Origin: Desulfuromonadales bacterium
GTDB taxonomy: Bacteria; Desulfobacterota; Desulfuromonadia; Desulfuromonadales; JACZKF01
NCBI GenBank assembly: GCA_014860175.1
Contig: JACZKF010000549.1
Coordinates: 1 to 5,127 of the forward strand
Length of the DNA stretch: 5,127 nucleotides
Direction of reading: 5' to 3'
Part shown: positions 1-5,127 of the stretch, one piece after another
Numbering within the stretch: position 1 is the first letter of the stretch
Layout of the letters: each line of letters opens with the position of its first letter
The notes under the pieces: model-generated
What the model was told of the DNA's origin: nothing
What the model saw: only the letters and a program-made list of their open reading frames with translations
Database searches by the model: none
Program-made: the position numbers and the translations under genes

Positions 1-1960
1 GTTCGACAATCCGCTTTACCAGTGCCAGCCCGAGACCTGAGCCCTCACTACATTGATCGAGCTTCTCGAACAGGCCAAAGACTTTTCCATGAAAACCCGG
101 TTCAATTCCCATGCCGTTATCGCGGACATAGAAAACCGTCCCTTCCGGGCCGCTCTCGCTACCGATGTCGATGCAGGGAGTCGTCTGTTCCCCCATGTAC
201 TTGACGGCGTTGTCGATGAGATTTTGCCAGATCTCCACCAGCCGCGGCCGGTCGCCAAAAAACTGCACCGTCTCCGCGGTAACCCGCACCTCCACCCGGC
301 GTTCGGCAATGCGCCCGGCCACCGCCGTCAGTGCCTCGTCGACCAGTTCCGTCATACTGACCGCTACCGGCAAATTGACGACCCGCCCGATCCGCGCCAT
401 CTCCAGCAGCTCCTCGAGCAGGCGCTCCATCTTGTCGACCGCGGTATGCAGAAAAGTCATGTCTTTGTCGATGCGCTCGGCATCGGCGGCAACCATATCC
501 TCTTTGAGAAAGCCGAGAAAAGCCTTGATGGTCACCAACGGGCTTTTTAGGTCGTGGGAGACCGCATAAGTGAATCGCTCGAGTTCGGCACTTTTCTCCC
601 TTAAAGCCTCTTCGGCCTGCTTGCGGCTGGTAATGTCGAGAAAGGTGACCACCGAACCGATGACTTTTCCCTCCCGGAAAATCGGATAGGACCAGTATTC
701 GGCGGCGAAACTGGTGCCATCGGCGCGCCAGAGAACTTCGCTGTCGACATGGATCTTCTCATGCTTCATGAAGGCTTGGTAGATCGCGCAGTCAGCGACG
801 GGGAAGGGGGTGCCGTCGGCATGGGTATGGTGCATCAGCTCATGCATGTTCCTGCCGATGAGCTCTGCCTGTGTTTCATACCCCAGCAACCGCACGCTGG
901 CGGCATTGCAGAAGGTACAGCGTCCCTGCAGATCGATGCCGTAGATCGCCTCGGCGGTGGAGTCGAGAAGCAGCTGGATCATCTCCGAGTGCTCCCGCAG
1001 AGTCGCTTCCCGCTCCGACACGAGGCGCTTGGCGCTTCTGAGTTTGCGCACGACCAGCACCAGCAGTACGATTACGGCGAACTGGACAAAGACCGCCAGG
1101 GTCATCCAGCGGGCAAAAACAGAGGACTGGATTTCCAGGTCACGCATCACCTGCGCATACTCGGTAACATCCAGTATGATGCCGAAGATCTGCCGTTTTT
1201 CGGCGTCGTACGAGGCGTGGGAATGCAGGTCGATTATCTCGCCATCACTCACCCTCTTCGCCCGTACCTGGATATCGTACGATTGCCCTTGCTCGACCAG
1301 TAAACGCCGCGCTTCCTTCAGCATCCGTCGGTATTCGGGGAGAAGCAGGCTGTGCAGGACGTCATCGGTCCAGCGCTCCCCCTCGAGACCGAAAATCTTC
1401 TCCGCCCCCGCCGAAAGGGTGTACATCTCCTGGTCCAGATCGTAGATCCAGTGGCCGAAATCGGCAACATGCTCGGCATGTCGCAGGCGCAACTCGTCCT
1501 TGGCCAGCTGCACCTGGAAATCTTCCCGGCGGGTGGCATCGTGAATGATCGAAAGGAGGAATCTCTGCTGGTCAATCTGGACGGGGGAAGAGTAGACCTC
1601 GACCGTGCGCAGTTCGCCGCTGGCCAGTCGGTGGTGAAAGATGAAGAAGTTGTTCCGCTCTTTGGCGGCCCGCAGCCGCTCCTGAAGGATTTCATCGGCG
1701 GTGAGGGTATTGATCTGCTGGATGCGCATCCGTCGCAGCTCGTCCACGGTATAGCCATAGAAGAGGGCGGCCGCCGGGTTGGCGTCGACAATGGCGCCGC
1801 TTTGCGGCTCGATGAGCAGCATGACGGAACCGTGCTGGGCGAAAAGCTCTGAACCGGCGCTGAGCGGCCCCTGGCTTAGCGCCAAGCTGGCCAGTGCCAG
1901 GCTCCAGAAAACCGGCCCCAGGTACCGGATCAACCCTGTCAATTTGCGTTCCTCATTCAT
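1..1960 (-). CDS. Membrane-bound PAS-domain sensor histidine kinase, C-terminus cut by window edge
   Basis: Sensor kinase of a two-component system that autophosphorylates a histidine and passes the phosphate to a response regulator not seen here. The minus-strand frame is open for 653 codons without a stop. Order: TM helix at about residues 10-29; PAS-like domain about 36-145 (DANPAAALFYGY core); second PAS-like domain about 155-275 (FGHWIYDLD start); TM about 285-304; third PAS about 325-447; HisKA with H box YAVSHDLKSPL (predicted phospho-His 469); HATPase with N box WQNLIDNAVKY (577-587), G1 DNGMGIEP (614-621), F box FGLFEKL (628-634) and G2 GSGLGLALVKR (640-650). The first two PAS domains lie between the TM helices, so they are probably periplasmic. 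About 20-30 residues should be missing at the C-terminus; a receiver domain beyond the edge cannot be excluded. The ATG at 1958-1960 has no clear Shine-Dalgarno; an in-frame TTG at 1940-1942 does. Expression is probably under the upstream cyclic-dinucleotide riboswitch. The signal sensed is unknown. Confidence 0.93.
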   Translation of the reverse strand, partial: MNEERKLTGLIRYLGPVFWSLALASLALSQGPLSAGSELFAQHGSVMLLIEPQSGAIVDANPAAALFYGYTVDELRRMRIQQINTLTADEILQERLRAAKERNNFFIFHHRLASGELRTVEVYSSPVQIDQQRFLLSIIHDATRREDFQVQLAKDELRLRHAEHVADFGHWIYDLDQEMYTLSAGAEKIFGLEGERWTDDVLHSLLLPEYRRMLKEARRLLVEQGQSYDIQVRAKRVSDGEIIDLHSHASYDAEKRQIFGIILDVTEYAQVMRDLEIQSSVFARWMTLAVFVQFAVIVLLVLVVRKLRSAKRLVSEREATLREHSEMIQLLLDSTAEAIYGIDLQGRCTFCNAASVRLLGYETQAELIGRNMHELMHHTHADGTPFPVADCAIYQAFMKHEKIHVDSEVLWRADGTSFAAEYWSYPIFREGKVIGSVVTFLDITSRKQAEEALREKSAELERFTYAVSHDLKSPLVTIKAFLGFLKEDMVAADAERIDKDMTFLHTAVDKMERLLEELLEMARIGRVVNLPVAVSMTELVDEALTAVAGRIAERRVEVRVTAETVQFFGDRPRLVEIWQNLIDNAVKYMGEQTTPCIDIGSESGPEGTVFYVRDNGMGIEPGFHGKVFGLFEKLDQCSEGSGLGLALVKRIVE
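1940..1954 (-). promoter_or_regulatory. Shine-Dalgarno plus alternative TTG start of the kinase gene
   Basis: On the minus strand GAGGA (1950-1954) is followed by a 7-base spacer and an in-frame TTG (1940-1942). The protein would then begin MTGLIRYLGPVFW, directly at the first TM helix. The upstream ATG (1958-1960) lacks a comparable site and starts only 13 bases after the U-tract of the leader terminator. The TTG start may therefore be the real one; the difference is six residues. Confidence 0.5.
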
Positions 1961-1973
1961 GACAGCTGCGCAT

Positions 1974-2009
1974 AAAAAAACGCCCACCCATAAATCTTCC
2001 GGGCGAGCG
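1974..2009 (-). terminator. Riboswitch expression-platform terminator (rho-independent)
   Basis: On the minus strand CGCTCGCCC (2001-2009) pairs with GGGTGGGCG (1981-1989) in a 9-bp stem with two G-U pairs and an 11-base loop, followed at once by seven T (1974-1980). It lies between the GEMM-I aptamer and the kinase start, the standard place for a transcription-attenuation platform. The 31 bases between aptamer and stem can fold into small competing hairpins: CCGTT/AGCGG with a GAGA loop, or AGCG/CGCT, which would take part of the 5' terminator arm. Whether ligand turns the gene on or off cannot be decided by eye. Confidence 0.85.
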
Positions 2010-2040
2010 AAGGCGCCGCTTCTCAACGGGGACACTCTTT

Positions 2041-2110
2041 TCGGTAACCCGGCGATCCCTGTAGGATCCGTGGCTTTGCGTCACCGGATTGCTCCGGTTT
2101 TGCCTTTTAC
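2041..2110 (-). promoter_or_regulatory. GEMM-I cyclic-dinucleotide riboswitch aptamer (probably c-di-GMP-I)
   Basis: A cis-acting RNA sensing a cyclic dinucleotide, upstream of the kinase gene. Minus-strand elements in order: short P1 strand GUAA (2107-2110); GGCAAA; P2 stem ACCGGA/UCCGGU (2093-2098 with 2083-2088) closed by a GCAA tetraloop; conserved GACGCAAAGCC (2072-2082); P3 hairpin GAUCC/GGAUC (2064-2068 with 2054-2058); conserved GGGUUACCGA, whose UUAC (2044-2047) closes P1. The family is known for a GNRA loop on P2 docking against P3 and for these two conserved segments. Aligned from the P2 boundary to the Vc2 aptamer without gaps, Vc2 position G20 is G and A47 is A, which favours c-di-GMP over cGAMP. 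The alignment was made from memory, so ligand assignment is less certain than family assignment. Confidence 0.9.
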
Positions 2111-2127
2111 AGTATTAAAACTAAGTA

Positions 2128-2156
2128 AATGTACGCCACGTTTAAAGGAGTGTCAA
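2128..2156 (-). promoter_or_regulatory. Sigma70-type promoter for the riboswitch-kinase unit
   Basis: On the minus strand a perfect -35 box TTGACA (2151-2156) is separated by exactly 17 bases from TACATT (2128-2133), a 4-of-6 match to TATAAT. Transcription would start near 2120-2122, about 10 bases before the first paired base of the riboswitch. That fits a leader built around the aptamer. The 61 bases between this promoter and the preceding terminator (2157-2217) show no gene; they contain a TATAAT without a partner -35. Confidence 0.75.
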
Positions 2157-2217
2157 CAATTTAGGACCTTCGCTCGGAGGGCGGTCGATGATACTGATTG
2201 ATTATAATTTTGGCAGG

Positions 2218-2259
2218 AAAAAACAGGCTGACGGAGGGGGATGGCCCCCCCTCCGTCAG
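2218..2259 (-). terminator. Strong rho-independent terminator ending the molybdoenzyme/radical SAM unit
   Basis: On the minus strand a perfect 13-bp stem CTGACGGAGGGGG/CCCCCTCCGTCAG (2247-2259 with 2228-2240) has a 6-base loop, then four bases and six T (2218-2223). It begins 5 bases after the radical SAM stop codon. It should insulate the downstream kinase gene, which has its own promoter. Plus-strand use is unlikely because no T-run follows on that side. Confidence 0.92.
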
Positions 2260-2264
2260 TCCAG

Positions 2265-3896
2265 TTAACGGAACGAGTCGAGGGGACGATTGAGGAAGGC
2301 GATATGCTTTTCTTTCAGCTTTTTCAAGGCCTCCTCCCGCTCGAAGCGGTTCTCGATGGCCATGACCTGGTCGACCTCGCCGACCAGGTAACGGTCAGCG
2401 GCGGTGCGCAGCTGTTCGGCCAGAGCCGCATTGTCGGTGTAGACGCCGGTTTTATGCCGCTGCTGGGTGGAGAAATCGACCGTCTTGAAAATAAGGTCGA
2501 CCAGCGCCGGACCGTCGAGTTCGGCGGTTTCGTAGTTGAGCCAATGGTGCCAGGAGGGGTGGGAGAGGCCGGCGACATACTCCTCGAGGTTTTTGTAGAG
2601 GAGCTTGTAGCCGTATTTTTCCGGCTGGTCCCAAGCCGGGGCGCCCGGATCGATGACGATCGGACCGACGATGGGTCCCCCCAGCGGGATCTCGATCTTG
2701 CCACTGACCATCGCCTGGCGGTCGAGAAAGGTGAACTTCTCCCACAGATCCCAGGTCTCCTGGATATTCTCCGGCGTCTCCCCGGCCAGCCCGACGGAGA
2801 AGAAGGAGGTGACCGGCAGCCCGTACTTGTGGCAAAGATGGATGGTTTTGAGCAGCTCCTCGTTATCGTAGGGGCGCCCCAGCTTTTTGCGGATGGCGTC
2901 GGAGCCGGTATCGGGACAGATGTGGATCACCACCTGGCGGCCGATCTTCGCCGCTTCGCGGATGAACTCCTCGTCGGCGGGAACCAGCATGTCGAGGGAG
3001 AGCCGCTCGATGCCGGGCGACAGCACGGCCAGCCCGGCCAGCAGTTCCCGCCAGTACTTCTCCCCCCCCATGCGCGGGTCCTGGTACAGGCCGATGAAGC
3101 GCACCCCCTGATCGGTGAGCTTGCGGATGTCCTCGAGGATCTTGCCCGGGCTGCGGAAAGCGGGGCGGCTCATCCCCATGTGGGTCTTGTAGCTGTAGGC
3201 GGAACCCCCGCAGATGGCGCAGTTGTAGACGCAGCCGCGGCAGACCGTCAGGCTCCAGCGCGCCGGCGCGTTGGCCGGGAAGACCGAGGTGCGCGGCTCG
3301 AGGAGATCGAGGCGGGTGTACTCGAATTCGTCCAGATCGACGCTGGCCGGCAGCATCGGCGACATCCGCACCTGGCCCTCTTTATCGCGCCAGGTCAGGT
3401 TGGGCGAGGCGCCGAGTTTTTCCTTTTGTCCCAGAGCCTGCACCAGCTGCAGCAGCGGCTTCTCCCCTTCGCCGCGGATGACCGCATCGACGAAGGGGTA
3501 CTTCTCGATGATCTCCTGATGGAAGCGCGAAGCGGTCAGCCCCCCCAGGACGATCACCGCGTCGGGGTGAAGCTGCTTGCAGATCCGGGCGACCTCCAAC
3601 GCCCCCGGGGCGTGCTGCTGGAAGTTCAGGCCGATGCCGATCACCGGCGCCGTGATCTGGCGCAGGTGGGCGACCGGATCGAAGGTGGGGCTCTCCAGCA
3701 TCCGGTCCGCCAGGTTGTCGACCACCACCTTGAAACCATGCCGGTCGAGATACTCGGCCATGCTGAGCATGCCGATCGGCACTTTGTTGAACTGCACCTG
3801 TTCGGCGGTGGAGCCGAGGGCCCCCGTGAACATCGGCTTCTTGCGGAAATCAAAGATGGCCGGCGGATGGATGATGATGACGTCGTTATTTTTCAT
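2265..3896 (-). CDS. B12-binding-domain radical SAM protein of unknown function
   Basis: Predicted radical SAM enzyme, 543 residues, cytoplasmic (no signal or TM seen). The N-terminal part (about 1-150) looks like a cobalamin-binding Rossmann fold, with IIIHPP near the start and VIVLGG and VIRGEGE at 114-145; the DxHxxG motif of base-off B12 binders is not present. The radical SAM core carries CxxxCxxC at Cys222, Cys226 and Cys229 (GCVYNCAICGG) for the [4Fe-4S] cluster that cleaves SAM; Cys219 is an extra upstream cysteine. Later core segments include YQDPRMGG (271-278), HICPDTGSD (325-333) and SVGLAGETPE (367-376). About 150 C-terminal residues, rich in Trp/Tyr/His at 420-460 (SWHHWLNYE), match no domain I recognise. 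It lies 93 bases downstream of the iron-sulfur subunit gene, and a strong terminator follows. Start: ATG at 3894-3896 is chosen by resemblance of MKNNDVIIIHPP to the usual start of this fold, but the in-frame GTG at 3903-3905 has the better-placed AGGAG. The reaction is unknown; methyltransfer and other B12/radical chemistry are both possible. Confidence 0.9.
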   Translation of the reverse strand: MKNNDVIIIHPPAIFDFRKKPMFTGALGSTAEQVQFNKVPIGMLSMAEYLDRHGFKVVVDNLADRMLESPTFDPVAHLRQITAPVIGIGLNFQQHAPGALEVARICKQLHPDAVIVLGGLTASRFHQEIIEKYPFVDAVIRGEGEKPLLQLVQALGQKEKLGASPNLTWRDKEGQVRMSPMLPASVDLDEFEYTRLDLLEPRTSVFPANAPARWSLTVCRGCVYNCAICGGSAYSYKTHMGMSRPAFRSPGKILEDIRKLTDQGVRFIGLYQDPRMGGEKYWRELLAGLAVLSPGIERLSLDMLVPADEEFIREAAKIGRQVVIHICPDTGSDAIRKKLGRPYDNEELLKTIHLCHKYGLPVTSFFSVGLAGETPENIQETWDLWEKFTFLDRQAMVSGKIEIPLGGPIVGPIVIDPGAPAWDQPEKYGYKLLYKNLEEYVAGLSHPSWHHWLNYETAELDGPALVDLIFKTVDFSTQQRHKTGVYTDNAALAEQLRTAADRYLVGEVDQVMAIENRFEREEALKKLKEKHIAFLNRPLDSFR

Positions 3897-3902
3897 GAAA
3901 GT

Positions 3903-3915
3903 CACTCTTCTCCTC
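3903..3915 (-). promoter_or_regulatory. Shine-Dalgarno and alternative GTG start of the radical SAM gene
   Basis: On the minus strand GAGGAG (3910-3915) lies only 4 bases before an in-frame GTG (3903-3905) but 13 bases before the ATG at 3894-3896. The GTG would add three residues (MTF) to the protein. Spacing is short for GTG and long for ATG, so the start stays open. Confidence 0.45.
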
Positions 3916-3924
3916 GATACAGCA

Positions 3925-3949
3925 AGACCGGGGCGATTCGCCCCGGTCT
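3925..3949 (-). other. Intercistronic perfect hairpin without U-tract
   Basis: AGACCGGGGCG pairs with CGCCCCGGTCT in a perfect 11-bp, GC-rich stem with a 3-base loop, 40 bases after the iron-sulfur gene stop and 10 bases before the radical SAM Shine-Dalgarno. No run of T follows on either strand, so it is not a normal intrinsic terminator. Likely roles are mRNA stabilisation or processing that sets different levels of the flanking proteins, or a partial terminator. This is inference from position and structure only. Confidence 0.7.
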
Positions 3950-3989
3950 GCCTTCCAACAGCGGTCAATCTCGGCGGCTGGACCCCGAA

Positions 3990-4793
3990 TTACATCGGGA
4001 TGTCGCCCAGGTTGACGTCCTTGGTGGTTTCAACCGGGATGACCTTCTTCTTCCCGTCTTTTTCCAGGGTGAGGGTGTATTCCCGTTTCTCTCTCGGCAG
4101 ATCCTTGAACCAGAAGTCGCCGAAGTTGTCGGTTTCCACCGTGCGGGTCTGATTGCTCCCCTGCTCGACCAGGGTGCAGGTGGCGCCGATCAGCACCTCT
4201 TTTTCAATAGGGTCGTAGAGGGTGCCGGCGACGAACCCCTTCGGCACGTTCAGATAGTAGACCCGGCCGGAGGTATGATGCGCCTTGAGCGGCTCGGCCT
4301 TGGCGATCAGCTCCTGCAGTTCCGACTCCTCGCCATACTTGAGGGCGCCGGTGGGGCAGGAGTCGACGCAGCGCGGGTGGTCCCAGTTGTCATCGATCAG
4401 GTGGGAACAGCCGGTGCACTTCTGCGAGATGTTGAGGTTTTCGTTGAAATAGATCATCCCGTTGGGGCAGGTGTCCGGGCACAGTTTGCAGCCGACGCAC
4501 TTGGTCGGATCGATCACAATCATGCCGTCGGCGCGCCGGCTGATCGCCCCCGAGCTGCACTCCTTCATGCACTTGGCATCGTCGCAGTGCAGGCACATCA
4601 TCGGCGCATAGGAGATCTTGACCTTCGGCACTGTCCCCCGGATCTCCTCATTGACTTTGACCCAGAACTGGCCGGTGTCCGGCTGCGGAGCGGCATACGG
4701 GGTCCAGTCGTTGGCCACGTGCTCGTCCTTGCAGGAGATCTGGCAGCAGTAGCAACCGTTGCAAATGGAGAGGTCTACGACAAAAGCTTTCAT
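3990..4793 (-). CDS. Four-cluster [4Fe-4S] electron-transfer subunit of a molybdopterin oxidoreductase, transhydroxylase-beta-like
   Basis: Small (beta) subunit that carries electrons to or from the Mo/W catalytic subunit encoded just upstream. 267 residues. Four cysteine motifs are intact: C11-x2-C14-x2-C17-x3-C21; C67-x2-C70-x4-C75-x3-C79; C99-x2-C102-x2-C105-x3-C109; C126-x2-C129-x12-C142-x3-C146. This gives 16 ligands for four [4Fe-4S] clusters, as in DmsB/PsrB/NrfC-type proteins. Residues about 185-267 (from GFVAGTLYDP to the end) form a predicted beta-sandwich of the carboxypeptidase-regulatory/Cna-B kind, which DmsB-type subunits usually lack but the beta subunit of Pelobacter pyrogallol-phloroglucinol transhydroxylase has. 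In that enzyme, as I recall it, one cluster is lost, whereas here all four remain. There is no signal peptide of its own. Its ATG overlaps the TGA of the catalytic gene (ATGA), and AGGAG (4802-4806) sits 8 bases upstream, so the two are translationally coupled. The beta-subunit role is firm; the specific substrate is not known. Confidence 0.93.
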   Translation of the reverse strand: MKAFVVDLSICNGCYCCQISCKDEHVANDWTPYAAPQPDTGQFWVKVNEEIRGTVPKVKISYAPMMCLHCDDAKCMKECSSGAISRRADGMIVIDPTKCVGCKLCPDTCPNGMIYFNENLNISQKCTGCSHLIDDNWDHPRCVDSCPTGALKYGEESELQELIAKAEPLKAHHTSGRVYYLNVPKGFVAGTLYDPIEKEVLIGATCTLVEQGSNQTRTVETDNFGDFWFKDLPREKREYTLTLEKDGKKKVIPVETTKDVNLGDIPM

Positions 4794-5127
4794 CCCACAA
4801 TCTCCTTCTCTTTAACGACCCAGGCGTCGAAGCGCAGTCCGGCGGCCGAATCATATTTTCTCTCGAAGGCGGCCGGATTTTCCCGCCGCCAGGTGGTCCA
4901 CTCCTCGTCCGTGACCTTCCCCACTTCGACCAGATAACCGCTGGTCGCCTGACCGACGGCGTTCTTGGAGGTGATGCCGTCGGGGGAGATGGTGTTGATC
5001 GCCCCGCCGCGGTCGACCTTGCCGGGGATGATCGGGTCGATGCGCGCCCCGTGGTCGATGTAGGCGACACCCGGCATCAGCCGCTCGGTGACGTAAGCGC
5101 CGGCGAGAACGATGCCGCGCTCATTGT
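4790..5127 (-). CDS. Molybdopterin oxidoreductase (DMSO reductase family) catalytic subunit, C-terminal part
   Basis: Only the last 111 residues are visible; the gene continues beyond the right edge. The fragment is the C-terminal molybdopterin-dinucleotide-binding domain: NERGIVLAGAYVTERLMPGV, then YIDHGARIDP, DRGGAINTISP and NAVGQATSGYLVEV. The PGV-x(3)-DHGA / DRGG-x-N / G-x-A-x(3)-LVEV order is typical for this family. A tail of about 45 residues after LVEV (EEWTTWRRENPAAFE to FDAWVVKEKE) is longer than in many members. The overlap with the four-cluster subunit gene supports an alpha-beta complex. Related enzymes include transhydroxylase, polysulfide, arsenate and DMSO reductases. Metal (Mo or W), substrate and cellular location (a Tat signal would be at the unseen N-terminus) cannot be determined here. 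Confidence 0.88.
   Translation of the reverse strand, partial: NERGIVLAGAYVTERLMPGVAYIDHGARIDPIIPGKVDRGGAINTISPDGITSKNAVGQATSGYLVEVGKVTDEEWTTWRRENPAAFERKYDSAAGLRFDAWVVKEKEIVG

Noticed and set aside
1318..1791. Minus-strand 157-codon frame inside the kinase gene
   Set aside because: It is out of frame with the kinase and its product is Ser/Arg/Pro-rich with no motif; it is a shadow of the kinase reading frame.
53..1852. Several plus-strand frames of 130-190 codons across the left third
   Set aside because: They lie opposite a continuous minus-strand kinase frame of 653 codons with clear PAS, HisKA and HATPase motifs; the plus-strand products show no domain features.
2004..2176. 10-bp inverted repeat CGAGCGAAGG (2004-2013) and CCTTCGCTCG (2167-2176)
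   Set aside because: The 2167-2176 arm lies upstream of the predicted transcription start, so the two cannot pair in the leader RNA, and a 10-bp match in GC-rich DNA may be chance.
2205..2230. Possible sigma54-like TGGCAGG on the plus strand near 2211
   Set aside because: The required GC at the -12 element with proper spacing is absent, and no plus-strand gene follows.
2241..4937. An 898-codon plus-strand open frame opposite the radical SAM and Fe-S subunit genes
   Set aside because: Its product is low-complexity, rich in Asp/Gly/Val/Leu/Ala/Arg, with no recognisable motif, and it crosses two well-supported genes, a hairpin and a terminator. Its frame mirrors GC-rich minus-strand codons, so it is an antisense shadow.
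1..5127. CRISPR arrays, insertion sequences, tRNA or rRNA genes
   Set aside because: I saw no regularly spaced repeats, transposase motifs, terminal inverted repeats or tRNA/rRNA-like segments on either strand.

Overview
All supportable genes in this window lie on the minus strand, so transcription runs from high to low coordinates. The sequence is GC-rich, and it carries a GEMM-I riboswitch, a multi-PAS histidine kinase and an anaerobic molybdopterin oxidoreductase with a transhydroxylase-like iron-sulfur subunit. Together these suggest an anaerobic bacterium of the Desulfuromonadia/Deltaproteobacteria type (Geobacter, Pelobacter, Desulfuromonas and relatives). This placement is inference; there is no rRNA or other phylogenetic marker in the window.

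Right part (5127 down to 2218), first transcription unit. It enters from the right edge with the C-terminal 111 residues of a DMSO-reductase-family molybdopterin (Mo or W) catalytic subunit (4790-5127). An ATGA overlap links it to a 267-residue electron-transfer subunit with four [4Fe-4S] cysteine motifs and a C-terminal beta-sandwich-like tail (3990-4793). That layout resembles the small subunit of pyrogallol-phloroglucinol transhydroxylase. A 93-base gap with a perfect 11-bp hairpin lacking a U-tract follows, then a 543-residue protein with an N-terminal B12-binding-like domain and a radical SAM core (2265-3896). A strong rho-independent terminator (2218-2259) ends the unit. The substrate of the molybdoenzyme and the reaction of the radical SAM protein cannot be read from this sequence.

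Middle (2217 down to 1961), a regulatory leader. A sigma70-type promoter (TTGACA, 17-bp spacer, TACATT) drives a short leader holding a GEMM-I cyclic-dinucleotide riboswitch aptamer (about 2041-2110). The aptamer has a GNRA-capped P2, a P3 hairpin and the conserved GACGCAAAGCC and GGGUUACCGA segments. It is followed by a 9-bp terminator hairpin with a run of seven U (1974-2009). Aligned from memory to the Vc2 aptamer, the specificity position (Vc2 G20) is G, which favours c-di-GMP over 3',3'-cGAMP.

Left part (1960 down to 1), second transcription unit. The riboswitch controls a membrane-bound hybrid-lacking (as far as visible) sensor histidine kinase: TM, two PAS-like domains, TM, a third PAS with an unusual His/Cys cluster, HisKA and HATPase. 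It runs off the left edge inside the G2 box of the ATPase domain. Cyclic-dinucleotide level therefore appears to decide whether a redox- or ligand-sensing kinase is transcribed, next to but separate from the molybdoenzyme/radical SAM operon. No plus-strand gene is supported; the long plus-strand open frames mirror the minus-strand genes.
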